A stretch of 64,000 nt of DNA. It comes from Paralichthys olivaceus (lineage: Eukaryota; Chordata; Actinopteri; Pleuronectiformes; Paralichthyidae). The translations under genes were made by a program, and so were the position numbers. The notes below the pieces were generated by a model. The model had not been told where the DNA came from. It saw only the letters and a list, made by a program, of their open reading frames with translations, and made no database searches. The DNA is taken from contig NC_091111.1 in NCBI RefSeq assembly GCF_024713975.1, forward strand, positions 20,032,501 through 20,096,500, given 5' to 3'. Of this stretch, positions 24,572-36,888 are shown one piece after another (positions within the stretch are counted from its first letter, which is position 1; every line of letters begins with the position of its first letter).

Positions 24572-27500
24572 GCAGCTGCTCCATCATGTTTTCAGATCTC
24601 TAACAGTTTCTCCTCGGCCTCCATTAGAGACACGTCCACCTCTGAGGAGACGAGACATTAACTCGCTGCTGAAACATGCGGAGGAACCATCTCTTCGTCT
24701 GAGCACCTGTTGTCCTCTCGGGTTCACAGATGAAATACAGACTCTGTACAGCGGATGATGAAGTCTCCCATCATGCACTGGTGTAAAAGTCATTATTCTC
24801 AATCTATCGTCCAGGTGAAGTTGTTCAGAATCATTTTCCTCAAACCTCTGATGGTTGAAAATAAGTAAAAAATACGACTGAGGGAGAAAATGAACAGAGA
24901 CGATGGAACAGGAGGGTGAAGAGTGTTCTAAAGGAAACGTTGGTAACGTTGGTGGTTGCATCAGTTTCAGAGGAAAAACAGCGAGATCGTGTGTAACAAT
25001 TAGAGACACATGATATGAACTCTGCCATCTTGTGGTGATGATGTCATTTGTGCAGTAGTGATTAATATGTGGAGCTGTGGTATCAAGGTCCCGCCCATAC
25101 AAGCACGGGACCAATCAGGAGTCAGTCTCAGCTGTCAATCATGAAGTCTCCGCCTGCTTTTATATCATCAATAACTAATTAAACCAAACGGATCAGAAAC
25201 ACTTGAACAAACCTCAGAGAGAGAAGAACGAGCTGAAATGACAGAAACATCTTTGACAAACATTTATTTAACGTCTGTCCCATCCGCTAACATGGAGGAC
25301 GTTCCTGACCTATACTGCAGTCAGACACCAGGGGGCACCGTCATGTCATCCATCTTAATTTAACGTCGATGGTTACGACAAGTTCTGCAGCTCAGTGCTC
25401 TGAGATACTGTGCGACAGATCTCCTAACAACTAGAGGCCAACAATAAAACATGGGTCATAATGAGCTGCTGCACCGACGACCTTTGACCTTAACGGGTGT
25501 TTGTCTCTTTGACGTCTCAACAGACAGATGAAAACTAGCATCTACTTAGTTTCCATTTACTGCTGAGAAATGAGAGGACATCTGGAGGCTTTGTTTATTT
25601 TCACCGTGAGTCACTGAAGAGGTGATTCAGTGTAATTACAGCTGAACTCCGAGCTTCTGCTCCGAACATCCATGACTCACACTCTGAAATGAGACGTGGA
25701 GTCGTCAGCACAGAAAGCAAATCACTGATAATCACATCAGATGTGTTCACGCCTACTCACAGGCTGCGTGTTCTGCCCGAACACGTTCAGCGTGAACGGA
25801 GAAAAGAAAGTGCCTCAGTGATTTCTGGTGTGATCTGATGTGCTAACGTTCTAGAATGAATTTGAATTCTTTCTGAAATAACCTGTAAGACCTGAGGAGA
25901 TGATCCTGTCAGCAGAGTCACCTGTCGTCCACGCTACTAAAACCTCCGTAAGAATAAGTCAGAGCTTCGGTTAGAGTCTGGACGAGCAGAAACTGAGAGA
26001 TTTGACCAACAAATTCCTGCTTGTGACCGTTTGTGTCAAATTTGAAGAAACTCCCTCAAAGCAATTTTTCGACAACACGTCTTTTTCAGAGTCTTTTGTT
26101 GTCTTACTTCAAAATGTCCTGAGGATTGAACCCAGACTTCCGAACCGCCGTCTGACACCTTGAGCAGTTTGACACATGCTCCTTTGTAGCTTGGAGCTTT
26201 TTACTCTTTTCCTTCAACACCTTCGTGAGCGTCACTGTCTTCATGTGGTCGGAACCGTTTGAACCTTCTTAGGACATGAGCATCTGAATCACAGGATCAG
26301 ATCACAGCTCTCACGTCCTCAGGTTTGGACAAAAGTCACTGAACACAGAAGCTGAACCTTGGAGCTTGGGAGCAGTGAGGTTAGTTAAGGTCAGTCCTCG
26401 TCAATCTTTTGAGGGAGGACTAGAGCTGTTGACTCTTTTCTCGGAGAGACTTAGAGTCTGTGAGAAATACTGTTGCTGGTGTGAACGCTCTTGTTGGAGG
26501 AACGCTCAGTGGCTCTCGGGCTTAAATCCAACATCTAAGAGACAGCGTGAAAACCTGTGAGGAAAAGGAGATTTAGTGTGAAACATCTCAGGGAGGAGAA
26601 GGACGACGCTGGAGTTTAGAGATCTTTGGTTCGATGGCTTTATGGTGAAGTTTGAAGTCCTCGTTCAAAGTAACACCTGGCATTCTATTGGTTGGGGACC
26701 TTTGACAGGGTTGTAACACAAAACATTCGGAGCGCACAGGAGAAATCCAAGAGCAGATGAATCATGAGCGCACAGAAAGCAGCCCGAGTGACGAGCTGAA
26801 GCTGGAGCCCAGGAATAATATGTCTGAGTGCAAGCACACAGTCTGAGCTGAAGCAGAGCCAATTTAGGTGCAAACAGGAACTATGGTTGTGCAAGGGCAG
26901 AGTTTTGAGGAAAGGTAATGCACATTCTGAACATAAATTACAACAAGTCATGCAGTTAAACTGTAAGTCTTGATTAAAGATAGGACAAAAACTCCAAACT
27001 GGAGGGTTTTATTTTGTCGAGGTTTCATGAATAAACATGAACTCTCATGAGGCAGAAAACCGGAAAAGTCTGAGTGCCTCTGATGCTGCTCCGAGTTTTT
27101 GTCTCTTTTATTTGTCTCTTTTGTTGCATGTGTCACTGCTGCTGCTGTTATTGCGTTTGTGCTGCTTGAATGTTAATGTAACACAACACGATGGATGTGC
27201 AGGATATGTTGTGAACTCCACGGCGGCTGAGACGCCTCAGACAAACAGCGATTTTAGATTCACACAACATGCACGTAACACAGATCGTTAGATTATTAGT
27301 AAAGACATTTTATTATTTAAACAGGTAACAATGACAGAAAGTCTGAGGAGAGATCAGTTTTCTTAAAGAACCAGCTAATTAACTTCAACCTGTTTTTATG
27401 TACTTGTACGTAAACAGCTGCTGTTGTGAGCTAGCAGCAGAGGCCTGTCGAGCTCATGCGAGATGAGAGAATGTGTCTGTTTCCGAGCTTAGCAGCCAAT

Positions 27501-30261
27501 AAAGACTCCATATTGATTTTAAGTTTCATCAGTGAGAGGGCGACATGCAGCTGCCTGAGGATTTTAGTTTGAGACAAGTCTGAAATTCTCTGAAGAAGAC
27601 GTCTGACGCAGCAAAGTCTTTAATGGAGTGAGGAGATTCTCTTTGTCTCTGGTGAGAAGTGACTCATCTGTTTTTCCATCTAACACCTGAAACCTGCAAA
27701 ATCCTTCATCTGCTACACGAACGACTTGGGGTTTGATGTTTCCCCTTAAGAACTCCCTAAATTGACAGAAACCATCTTTGAGAAACAATAATATAATGTC
27801 TGCTTTGATTTCTTTCATTTTGGTGCATGAACCATCTGCTAACATGGAGCAGGCAGGGTTTACGACATATACTGCAGCAAGCCACCAGGGGGCAATCAAG
27901 ACACTTCAACTTTGGAAGCTGACAAGTTGTCCATTTATATTTACACAGTCTACGACCCCTCTTTAATAATTCAGCCCGCCTCGCTCTGACCTCTCTTCCG
28001 TCTGTGAGGATCAAACTCGTCTAAAGTGATCACTCATCCAACCGACGCAGTCGTCCACGACAAACCTCCCTCATGGCCGAAATATCCACTGAGGTGTCTG
28101 AGGTCGGGGGTGGGAGGTGTTGGTGTGAAAAGCTTCTCGTCCGGTAAAGTAAACTTCAGACCGTTCAAGGGTTAGAAATCCCAGGAGACACTTCCTTATG
28201 TTTTGGTGTGACTTCATCTCTTCATGTTCCTGCGCACACACTTTATGAAAAACTAAAAGTTACCCTGCTCTGATTTATTTGAAAGAAAGTCAGGTTTTAT
28301 GACACTGAATTTAAACTGCATTATTTTAAAGCATCGAGACATCATCGATATCTTCTGCCAAACGAGTCTGAGTCTGAGTCTTAACTTACAAATGCAGTTG
28401 ATGAAAATCTGGACTCAAGTAAAACAAACTGGGACCATCTGCACTGAACTCTTCATGTTCCAGTGACGAAGACAGAAGTGGGCTCATCCATTCATCCATT
28501 CATTCATTCATTCATCCAGCGGTCACCTGTCTCTTGGTGTGTTCGCTGACCTCCCCCGGCATGTCGTGGGCGCTCTTAACGAGCGTGCGGGCGATGTGGT
28601 AGTAATACACAGAGATGATGGCGAGAGGGATCAGGAAGTAAACCAAGAAGATCATCACTGAGTGGATCTTTGGGTGCATCTGATTGGACAGCGGGTACGG
28701 AACGCAGTTCACAAAGGTGGCGTTGGTGTGATCCCGGTGACCCTGAGAGGAGAGGTACAATGTTTGGTTAATCTGGATGAGCTCCGGATCATGTCTGTTC
28801 TATTATTACAATGTTAATGCATCACTACATTAAATGACATAATCATCTGACTTCGTTTTCTTCCTGTGCGAACAGTGAATCTGAAATCTGCTGCAACAGT
28901 TGACATTTCTAAACGGACTTGAGTCAAGAGAAACAGTAATTAGAGGCAGACTGCAGCTGTGTCTCAGTGCAGGGACCTCACTTCGGTTCAGCGGACGCAG
29001 TGTGCACAGCCATTGGATGAGGCTGACATCAGCTGCGTAGACCGGGTCCACTGCTGAATTGAGACACAGCTTCTGTCAGATCTGAAGAACCTTGTGTCGA
29101 GGGCTGTTGTTTCACCTGCATGGTGACGACCTGGGAGAAAATAGCCTCCGGGACGGCGAGCAGGACGGACAGCAGCCAGATAGAAACAGCTTTCAGACAC
29201 GTCCAGAAGACAGCGCCGGACTTCTGGATGTCCATCGGGTTCACTATCGCCTTGTACCTGTCGGAGACACGGAGGGAAGCAACAGTCAAACATGTCACCT
29301 CGCAGCAATACATTCCACATCTTTGCTGTTTTCAACAACTCAAACCATCTCGGGACAATGTCTCCTCATAAAGATCCACGGCCTTTGTTTCGAGGAGTTG
29401 TAGCTCTGCAGGTATTAGCAGAATATACGATCATGATATGGGCAGAAATGTCCGTCCCCGTTACGAGCTGAGGGACATTTATGTTATTCAAATTTAAATT
29501 CTGATATAAGATCAATACTATATTTGTAGAAATAAAAATATAATATGTTTGCATTTTTGTCTTGAAGCCGGTGTAAATAATTATTTTAGCCATTTAGCTC
29601 CATTCATTCCAAGACTAACTCGTGACTTCACAGTCTGTACAGTGGCATTGATGGGAAGTGGAACGGCTCTCCCGCAGAGCCAGCTCCCATGGTGCATTGC
29701 AGCTATGACCGTCACCTCCTGGAGGAGAGGAGCAAGTAGCTTCTTCAAACAGCACAAACACTATCAGAGATATTGAGTTGACATTTAACCTGGTTGTGAA
29801 TAATCCGATTATGAGACCAAGCTGCTTCAACGTGTTGGTAATGAAATAAGAACGGTAACAAAAGACACATTATCATACTCTGAATTGTGAATCATCTCCA
29901 TAATTAGATCAGTTTTCTTTTCACAGCATTTGTGGTTCTGGGCTCTTTGTTAGTTAATGAGAAAGGTTCTGCAGAGCGGAGAGGGAACAATGGAACTCTT
30001 TAAACTCAGTTTTTATATATATATAGTTATATATATTCATCCAGCTGCATTTTGAAGTCTCATTAGTCAGAGCAGACCACACACGTGTTTATCTGAGCAG
30101 CTGTTTCTGCACATTTTCACCGTCACATAAACAAAATACAGACTAAAAGTAAAGATGGACGACTCGTCTCCACGGAACCTCGGTTGTAAAATGTAAATTA
30201 TTGTTGACGCAGAATCTGAATTCAGATGAAACTGAACTGATCACAACAACAACAACATGAA

Positions 30262-30314
<53 letters not shown>

Positions 30315-32964
30315 TGTGTGCTTTAAATACATACACTCACATCTGTGCTGTGTGTTTATAAACTCTAACAAACTCTAATAGACGATGCAACACAAAGTGT
30401 GAACCCTGAACATTTCTAAGAAGATGAAGAGCGTCTGCTCTGCTTCATACCTGCACCAGTGTTTCACACCTTTATTTATTCAATGGAAGCTGAAACCTGC
30501 TGCTTCACATTCATTCACTCTCACGCTCATCAGGACGAGCTGAAGAGCAGCTCCACTGGTGGAGTGACGGGAGGAGAGGATCAAGAGAAATCCCTTATTC
30601 AAGCTAACGCTGCAGGCTAGCTACATACTGTATAGAAAATGTAAAAATGAATTCTGTGACTCGTCCTTGAGTTCTAATCTGTCCGGTGTTGTTTCATCTT
30701 GATGAATATCAGAGAAAATCTAACCAGTAAAGTCAGATTTAAATCATCACGTCTTATATCATAAATAACTGATTCAAACCAAAGTGATCAGAAACACTTG
30801 AACAAACATCAGTGAGATCAGAACGAGCTGAAACGACAGAATCATCTTTGACAAACATTTATTTAACGTCTACTTTCATTCTTTAGTTTGGTCCATGTCC
30901 CACCTGCTAACATGGAGGAGGTTTATCACCTATACTGCAGCCTGACACCAGGGGGCGATATGTTTTGGCTTCACTTTAGAGGAGCTGTCAAGTCATCATC
31001 AGCAACAGCCTGTGTTCATCCATCCATGACAAGAACGTCAGTAAATGATGGAAGCTGAAGATGAGTCCAGGTGGAGCAGCCGCCCGGACAGAACCTCTTC
31101 ATCTCTCTGCTCTGGACTCTTCAGTGATTCTCCTCAGAGTCGATCCGGTCACTTCTCCGCTCCTTCTCTTCCCTCGCCTCTTCCACTCGAATCCCCTCGC
31201 ACTCAGACCTCACTACCAGCTATCCTCCTCATCTTCTTCGATTCCTCTTCGTCATCTGTGACGTCCTCTGACCACCCCTGGCCTTTCACAATAAGACCAT
31301 CGCTCTACAAAGACCCAAACGTGGCGGCGGATGTTTCTCCCTCCTCAGATCTCTGGTGGTCACAGAAAGCTGAAAGAGGAATTGATTGGACGAACAAAGA
31401 CGGATTCTCTTTCTCCTTCTAATCCCTTGATTCATTTTCAAGCCAATTCTCCGTCACACAAACCCTTTCTCTCCTCCGTCCTGTAGCACTGGTGTCGGAT
31501 ATGTGATGCAATCATGATTAAATTCATTCATTTCAACTTGAATTTGAATAGAAGTGATCATAGCACATATGTTGTCATGGTACTTTACATCCGAGCAGCA
31601 TTGACGACTGTGGAGAGAAAACACAACCAGAACTTAGCTCACGTTTAAACACGTAGCAGCCGTTATCGGTTCCTTCTGTTTTTACAGTATTGATTTAGGA
31701 CCGGTATCAAACACAAACCTAAATGCTCGTCGCATGTACAGGATGTCCTGTCTGACCCCTCTGGCCTGCAGCAGCAGTCGCCTGGTGTCCGTGTGCATCA
31801 TCTTGACAGGAAGTGATTAGGGCTCCAGTAGCAACTCAAATCCTTCTGCTAATGGTGCGTCAGGCTCCTCTGCTCATCAAGGACCTTCAGGCAAGTTAAG
31901 AGCCGTTCTGGGCTCGTTAGTGGCTTTTAGTGTCGTTAGGGGCTCGTTAGAAACCATCAGGGTCCAGCACACAGCCAGAGTGCTGCCCCAAGTCGTGTGA
32001 TCAGGAAATGAGTTTCCCGCTAACGAGCTGGTGATTTGGAGGAACGACGGCGCTGCCTGTTTGTAAACAACCGGCTGACGGAGCGGGAAAAGGCTGATGT
32101 AGCTCATGGCCCAGCGCAGAGCGAGGGAATTAAAACCCACTGGTCCTGTCTGACGCCGTCCTCCCTGGACAGGAGGCGACAACACAGGAGACAATGAGGA
32201 CACGTGTTGATGACGAAGAGGACAACTGTGGCGTGATGAAGGAGAACGTGACGTGATGAAGGAGAACGTGAGAGTGTCCTACAGTCAGTGAACGCATCTC
32301 TAATCTGTTCATGAACAATGTGATGATGAGCAGAGCCTCTAATCACCCAGTCAACCTTTCACCCCTTCATCCCTTCATCCTTCTACCTCATCCCTTCATC
32401 ATTCTACCTCATCCCTTCATCATTCTACCTCATCCATTCATCATTCTACCTCATCCATTCATCATTCTACCTCATCCCTTCATTCTTCTACCTCATCCCT
32501 TCATCATTCTACCTCATCCCTTCATTCTTCTACCTCATCCATTCATCATTCTATCTCATCCCTTCATCCTTCTACCTCATCTATTCATCCTTCTACCTCA
32601 TCCCTTCATTCTTCTACCTCATCCATTCATCATTCTACCTCATCCCTTCATCCTTCTACCTCATCCCTTCATTCTACCTCATCCCTTCATCATTCTACCT
32701 CATCCCTTCATCCTTCTACCTCATCTATTCATCCTTCTACCTCATCCACTCATCCTCATTCCCTTCATCCCTTCATCCTTCTACCTCATCCACTCATCCT
32801 CCTTCCCTTCATCCCTTCATCCTTCTCTTCTTCTGCTTCATGTTAAAAACGTCCTGTTGAATAAATGTTCGACTGTTTCTGTTCATCATCTAAAATGTAA
32901 AAGGTCAAACTCTGGATTTAAAGCTGAAGATTTCTGCTCCATGAATAAACAACATGTAGTGACC

Positions 32965-33005
<41 letters not shown>

Positions 33006-33015
33006 ACACACACAC

Positions 33016-33065
<50 letters not shown>

Positions 33066-36056
33066 ACACACACACACACACTTCATGTTCAATGAGTTTT
33101 AGTTGTAGAATCTAAATCTGTCCCCTGAGGTCTGACCTTCAATCAGTGTCTCAGTCTGAAAACAGATCGTCTTTATATACAGTCAGTGTCTTTATATACA
33201 GTCAGTGATTCTTTATATACAGTCAGTGATCGTCTTTATATACAGTCAGTGTCTTTATATACAGTCAGTGATCGTCTTTATATACAGTCAGTGATCATCT
33301 TTATATACAGTCAGTGATTCTTTATATACAGTCAGTGATCATCTTTATATACAGTCAGTGATTCTTTATATACAGTCAGTGATCATCTTTATATACAGTC
33401 AGTGTCTTTATATACAGTCAGTGATCGTCTTTATATACAGTCAGTGATCATCTTTATATACAGTCAGTGATTCTTTATATACAGTCAGTGATTCTTTATA
33501 TACAGTCAGTGTCTTTATATACAGTCAGTGATCATCTTTATATACAGTCAGTGATTCTTTATATACAGTCAGTGATCATCTTTATATACAGTCAGTGATC
33601 ATCTTTATATACAGTCAGTGATTCTTTATATACAGTCAGTGATCATCTTTATATACAGTCAGTGATTCTTTATATACAGTCAGTGATCATCTTTATATAC
33701 AGTCAGTGATCATCTTTATATACAGTCAGTGATTCTTTATATACAGTCAGTGATTCTTTATATACAGTCAGTGTCTTTATATACAGTCAGTGATCATCTT
33801 TATATACAGTCAGTGATCATCTTTATATACAGTCAGTGATTCTTTATATACAGTCAGTGATTCTTTATATACAGTCAGTGTCTTTATATACAGTCAGTGA
33901 TCATCTTTATATACAGTCAGTGATTCTTTATATACAGTCAGTGATCATCTTTATATACAGTCAGTGATCATCTTTATATACAGTCAGTGATTCTTTATAT
34001 ACAGTCAGTGATTCTTTATATACAGTCAGTGTCTTTATATACAGTCAGTGATCATCTTTATATACAGTCAGTGATCATCTTTATATACAGTCAGTGATTC
34101 TTTATATACAGTCAGTGATTCTTTATATACAGTCAGTGATTCTTTATATACAGTCAGTGTCTTTATATACAGTCAGTGATCATCTTTATATACAGTCAAG
34201 AAGATGATTGTATTCAAGTAATAATGATCTATAACCTTATTATCAGTCGTATATCTGCAGCCTGGTTCCCTGAGGTCTGACTGTCAGCTCCACTAAACGT
34301 CACCAAACACAAAACCGTTCTGCGTTTTCCTTTTTCCTCTCGTCTTCGTCTTCTGCTTCTGTCACTGACCTTGGATGTGAACAGGGACGGAGTCTCTGTT
34401 ATTTAAAGAAGTCGTGTTGAAGCTTCACGGGAGAAAGATTTCACAGAGAATTATGCTGCTAATTGCTCATTAAGGAATCGCTCCTGTGCGTCACCAGAGT
34501 TTCACACTGTTCAGATTCAGGGACACCACTGATCTGGAGACACCACATTCATCACGGGGGCAGCAGAGGCACGTGCACAGAGCTGAGAGGGAGTGTGCAC
34601 GTTTGGCTTGTGTCGGCAGGTGAGCACAACCTGACGCAGTTTGTAGAGATCGCCAGAAAGCTGACTTCACCTCAGAGCTTAGATTGTCGCCATGGTAACT
34701 CACGTCTAAACCCTTCTTCAGATTCTGACACTTTTCATCAGAGCAGCCGACGCTAGGAGCCAATCACAGATTTAAACCTGCGTAACTTTTGCTGAAACTT
34801 TCCTCTCAATGAGACGTGTTGTCAACAGTCGTCTACACATCAAAAACAACATGTGTATAACATGCATGTTTGATTGACGTGATATTTTCATGGTCTGGTC
34901 ATCATAAGTGAAACGTACCACAGACATGTTCCATAAAACAAACCCCTTCAACAGAATTCCAGTTGTCCTTCAGCCCATGGCCCTTTGAAACAGGAGCTTC
35001 CACTGATTTCACGACACACTGTCCAACCTGCACTCGACTCACTCATGTACCAAACTTCTTCATATTCATAGCAGCACTTACCAGCAACAGCCTCAACAGG
35101 GTTTGACTTTAACTCCCTCATCCACTGTGCAAACACAAAACCAAGCTGTGTCAACCAACACCCAGCAGCCGCAGCTCATCCCGATGCATGTGGACCGCCT
35201 GCAGCTTCAATCATGTTTATTGTTGCTCTGCCAAAATCCCAAACAGCCCATGAAATAAGAAATGTTCATCCCACTTTATTCTTTATCGTCACCAGACGCG
35301 TGACGAGTCTGTTTCTCTCAGATTCAACTTTTAAACTTGAATTTCCTGTCATCGTCCTGTCGTTATGTTTCCATATTGATCATCTCTCTTGGTTCTCATT
35401 CAATATTCCTCCTCTTTCAAACTGGAAACTGTACGAGAGCACACACACACACACACACACACAGCTCATCCTTATATTTGTCAGAGGTTATAAATATTTA
35501 ATGTTCACAGACATGAGTTCTGCTGTCAACAAGAAGTGAATTTCTACATCGTTCACTAAACTGTCTTCCACCTAACAAAAAAAAAAACCCATCTCGTTTT
35601 GGACTCTATCTATTGCACCTAAATGTCCTGACAATTTTTATTGTACTCATTTTCCAAAAATATTCTCAGGAATGAATTAACTCTGACTTTTTTCCCAGTT
35701 TTTCACATATTTATTAAATGACATGAATCTCTGCCGTTAGTTATTTTAACATGAATCCTGTGAAATCTCTCTCCTGCTGCTCATCATCCTGCAGGACATT
35801 CACTAATAACTAATCAGTACTGTTAACAATAACTAATGATTACTGGTCATGAAGAATAACTAATTAAAACTGCGTCACATATGATCTTAATCAGCTTTCT
35901 GTGTAAATGTAAATCAGCTCCAACTAAATCACACATTCATCAAAATGCTCATTTGAACATGTCTCAGTTTTTAATCTGAAAATATTCCAGAGGAAGTTTC
36001 TTCACCTGCAGCCTCAACAACTGTCTACAATATATAATATATATATATTAAATATA

Positions 36057-36099
<43 letters not shown>

Positions 36100-36779
36100 T
36101 CACACAGAATATACATTACACATTCCTGCATGCTGCATGAGATTATAAAATAGAAAGAAAGATTATTATCAGATTATTGTGAAATGATAATATTATATAA
36201 GAATAGTAAAGAGAAGAGTCAAGAGAAGAAGCCTCAGTTGTAAATCTTCTGTAAACCTTCAGTAAACCTTCCATCCTTTATTATCTTCTGTAGAAAACAT
36301 GAATTCATGATATATGATGTGTTTTTATTCCACATGCACGCGCCCTACCTGTCTGCACTGAGCGCCGTCAGCGTGAACACGGACACGCCGACCGAGGTGA
36401 GCTGGATGACGGGGATGAGTTTACACGCTGCCTCGCCGAACACCCACTCCTGGGACAAGTAGCGGAACGCGTCCACGGGCACGCAGGTGACGAGCAGCAG
36501 CAGGTCTCCGGCCGCCAGGCTGGAGATGAAGATGTTGGGCACGCTGCGCATGGCGCTGTTGGTGATGAAGATCTTCACCAGGGTGATGTTGCCCACGAGA
36601 CCCACGGTGATGATCAGGATGTACACGGAGGACATGACGCAGCGCACGACGAAGTGCACCGTCTCCCCGTCGTCCCCGGAGCTGGACCACCAGCCGGGCT
36701 CCTCGGTGGAGTTGGGGTTCGGAGCCGCGGGGTCTCCGGGCAGCGCCGCGGAGAAGTTGGAAAGAAACTCGTCGTCCAT
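22918..36779 (-). CDS. nmbr: Neuromedin B receptor gene, coding span of four exons
   Basis: Class A G-protein-coupled receptor of the bombesin family at the plasma membrane. In the known family it binds neuromedin B and couples through Gq to phospholipase C and calcium. Coding exons in order are 36349-36779, 29116-29257, 28527-28742 and 22918-23352 on the minus strand. All junctions are GT-AG and the joined frame gives about 407 residues, against about 390 in mammals. Visible features: N-glycosylation sequons at N8 and N23, TM1 from about residue 46, LAAGD in TM2, DRY at D143-R144-Y145, a sequon at N198 and the conserved ECL2 cysteine, CWFP at 284-287 in TM6, and NPFALY at 326-331 in TM7. The stretch [19 protein letters not shown] and the NPMDIQKSG loop fit NMBR better than GRPR or BRS3. 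Odd points are four coding exons where I recall three in mammals, and no cysteine in the C-tail. Position next to GJE1 and VTA1 supports the call. Confidence 0.93.
25068..25350 (-). repeat. Dispersed element A, copy 5 (near full length)
   Basis: Reverse orientation: GGTCCCGCCCATACAAGCAC, AGCTGTCAATCATGAAGTCT, AACTAATTAAACCAAACGGA, CATTTATTTAACGTCTGTCC and ACACCAGGGGGCACC (25325-25339). Confidence 0.85.
27770..27955 (-). repeat. Dispersed element A, copy 6
   Basis: Contains GTGCATGAACCATCTGCTAA, ATATACTGCAGCAAGCCACC and the core CCACCAGGGGGCAAT at 27882-27896. Confidence 0.8.
28527..28742 (-). CDS. nmbr: nmbr coding exon 3 (second half of ECL2, TM5, ICL3)
   Basis: 216 bases, exactly 72 codons, from [10 protein letters not shown] to SEHTKRQ. 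It contains the ECL2 sequon NAT, the conserved ECL2 cysteine in VNCVPYP that pairs with the TM3 cysteine in this family, the HPKIHSV motif, TM5 ([19 protein letters not shown]) and the start of ICL3. The acceptor is CTCCTCTCAG|GGTCAC and the donor is AGACAG|GTGACC on the minus strand. Both ends are phase 0. The donor position, just after the KRQ before METRKRLAK, matches the last intron of the vertebrate gene family. Confidence 0.93.
28743..29115 (-). other. nmbr: nmbr intron 2 (extra intron in ECL2)
   Basis: 373-base intron with donor CAG|GTGAAA and acceptor CTCCTCTCAG on the minus strand. It interrupts the sequence that encodes the second extracellular loop. I recall no intron here in mammalian bombesin receptors. 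Confidence 0.85.
29116..29257 (-). CDS. nmbr: nmbr coding exon 2 (ICL2, TM4, first half of ECL2)
   Basis: This 142-base exon supplies the last base of the DRY arginine codon and then 47 codons starting [17 protein letters not shown] and ending FSQVVTMQ. The acceptor is CCGACAG|GTAC and the donor is ATGCAG|GTGAAA on the minus strand. It contains the ICL2 NPMD motif and TM4 with LLAVPEAIF, both hallmarks of bombesin receptors. It stops in the second extracellular loop. In the mammalian genes as I recall them, this region is continuous with the next exon. Failure to remove the following intron would read VKQQPSTQG and then reach a stop. Confidence 0.92.
30720..31000 (-). repeat. Dispersed element A, copy 7
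   Basis: Contains ATAACTGATTCAAACCAAAG, CATTTATTTAACGTCTACTT, CTGCTAACATGGAGGAGGTT and the core ACACCAGGGGGCGAT at 30945-30959. Confidence 0.85.
32345..32825. repeat. 21-bp minisatellite, about 22 copies
   Basis: Unit TCTACCTCATCCCTTCATCAT with variants. Since 21 is a multiple of three the frame stays open (PFIILPH repeat), giving a spurious open frame of over 250 codons at 32311-33102. Confidence 0.95.
32968..33081. repeat. (CA)n microsatellite with ATCA interruptions
   Basis: About 114 bp in three blocks separated by two AATCAC interruptions and one CG variant. Confidence 0.96.
33171..34198. repeat. About 1-kb satellite of 19/21/23-bp units
   Basis: About 48 head-to-tail units that begin CTTTATATACAGTCAGTG and end in T (19 bp), ATT (21 bp) or ATCAT/ATCGT (23 bp). 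My count of 8 short, 18 medium and 21 long units plus a partial one sums to the observed length. Towards the right the order 23-23-21-21-19 recurs, suggesting a higher-order repeat of about 107 bp. The array is embedded in nmbr intron 1. Confidence 0.96.
36349..36779 (-). CDS. nmbr: nmbr coding exon 1 (N-terminus to TM3/DRY)
   Basis: Encodes residues 1-143 and two bases of codon 144. The start chosen is the ATG at 36779-36777, with a good context (G at -3 and at +4), giving [15 protein letters not shown]. The frame stays open 10 codons further upstream, but that stretch opens with GTG, not ATG. The exon covers the extracellular N-terminus with two NxS/T sequons, TM1, ICL1, TM2, ECL1, the TM3 cysteine in EAACKLIPV, and the end of TM3 (LTALSAD). 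The donor reads GACAG|GTAGGG on the minus strand and splits the Arg codon of DRY, a position shared by bombesin receptors. The exon is much more GC-rich than the surrounding introns. Confidence 0.94.
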
Positions 36780-36828
36780 TGCCGGTGTGCGCTGGAGGAA
36801 CAGATCCACAGATCGATCCGCTGCGGGG

Positions 36829-36888
36829 CGCGTAAAGGGTCGATCCGTGCGTAAAGGGTCGATCCGTGCGTAAAGGGTCGATCTGGGA
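36829..36888 (-). repeat. Three-copy 19-bp tandem repeat in the nmbr 5' leader region
   Basis: A unit of about 19 bp (core GTAAAGGGTCGATC on the plus strand) occurs three times about 50-110 bases upstream of the nmbr start codon. Just beyond it the minus strand reads a pyrimidine-rich stretch ending TTGTGTCAG near 36900, a plausible 3' splice site for an untranslated first exon. Whether the repeat is transcribed is unknown. Confidence 0.6.

Larger units (their letters stand above)
23353..28526 (-). other. nmbr: nmbr intron 3
   Basis: 5.2 kb GT-AG intron. Holds a (CA)n tract at 24539-24569, two element A copies, and an ATTC run at about 28492-28518 close to the donor. The patch 24330-24500 lacks simple repeats and may be conserved non-coding sequence. 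Confidence 0.8.
29258..36348 (-). other. nmbr: nmbr intron 1
   Basis: 7.1 kb intron at the DRY codon. It holds a (GT)n tract at 30264-30312, one element A copy, a 21-bp minisatellite, a (CA)n tract, the 1-kb satellite, a (CA)n at 35440-35462 and a (TA)-rich patch at 36030-36095. No other exon was recognised. Confidence 0.8.

Noticed and set aside
24584..25114. Minus-strand open frame of 176 codons
   Set aside because: Inside nmbr intron 3, overlaps an element A copy, and has no recognisable protein pattern.
31045..31422. Plus-strand open frame of 125 codons, Ser-rich
   Set aside because: Low-complexity, lies in nmbr intron 1, and no family recognised.
32311..33102. Plus-strand open frame of 263 codons
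   Set aside because: It is the translation of the 21-bp minisatellite and the following CA repeat; there is no domain and no codon structure beyond the period.
33171..34198. Possible CRISPR-like array
   Set aside because: There are no spacers: the units are contiguous with variable 1-5-base ends, in a vertebrate genome.
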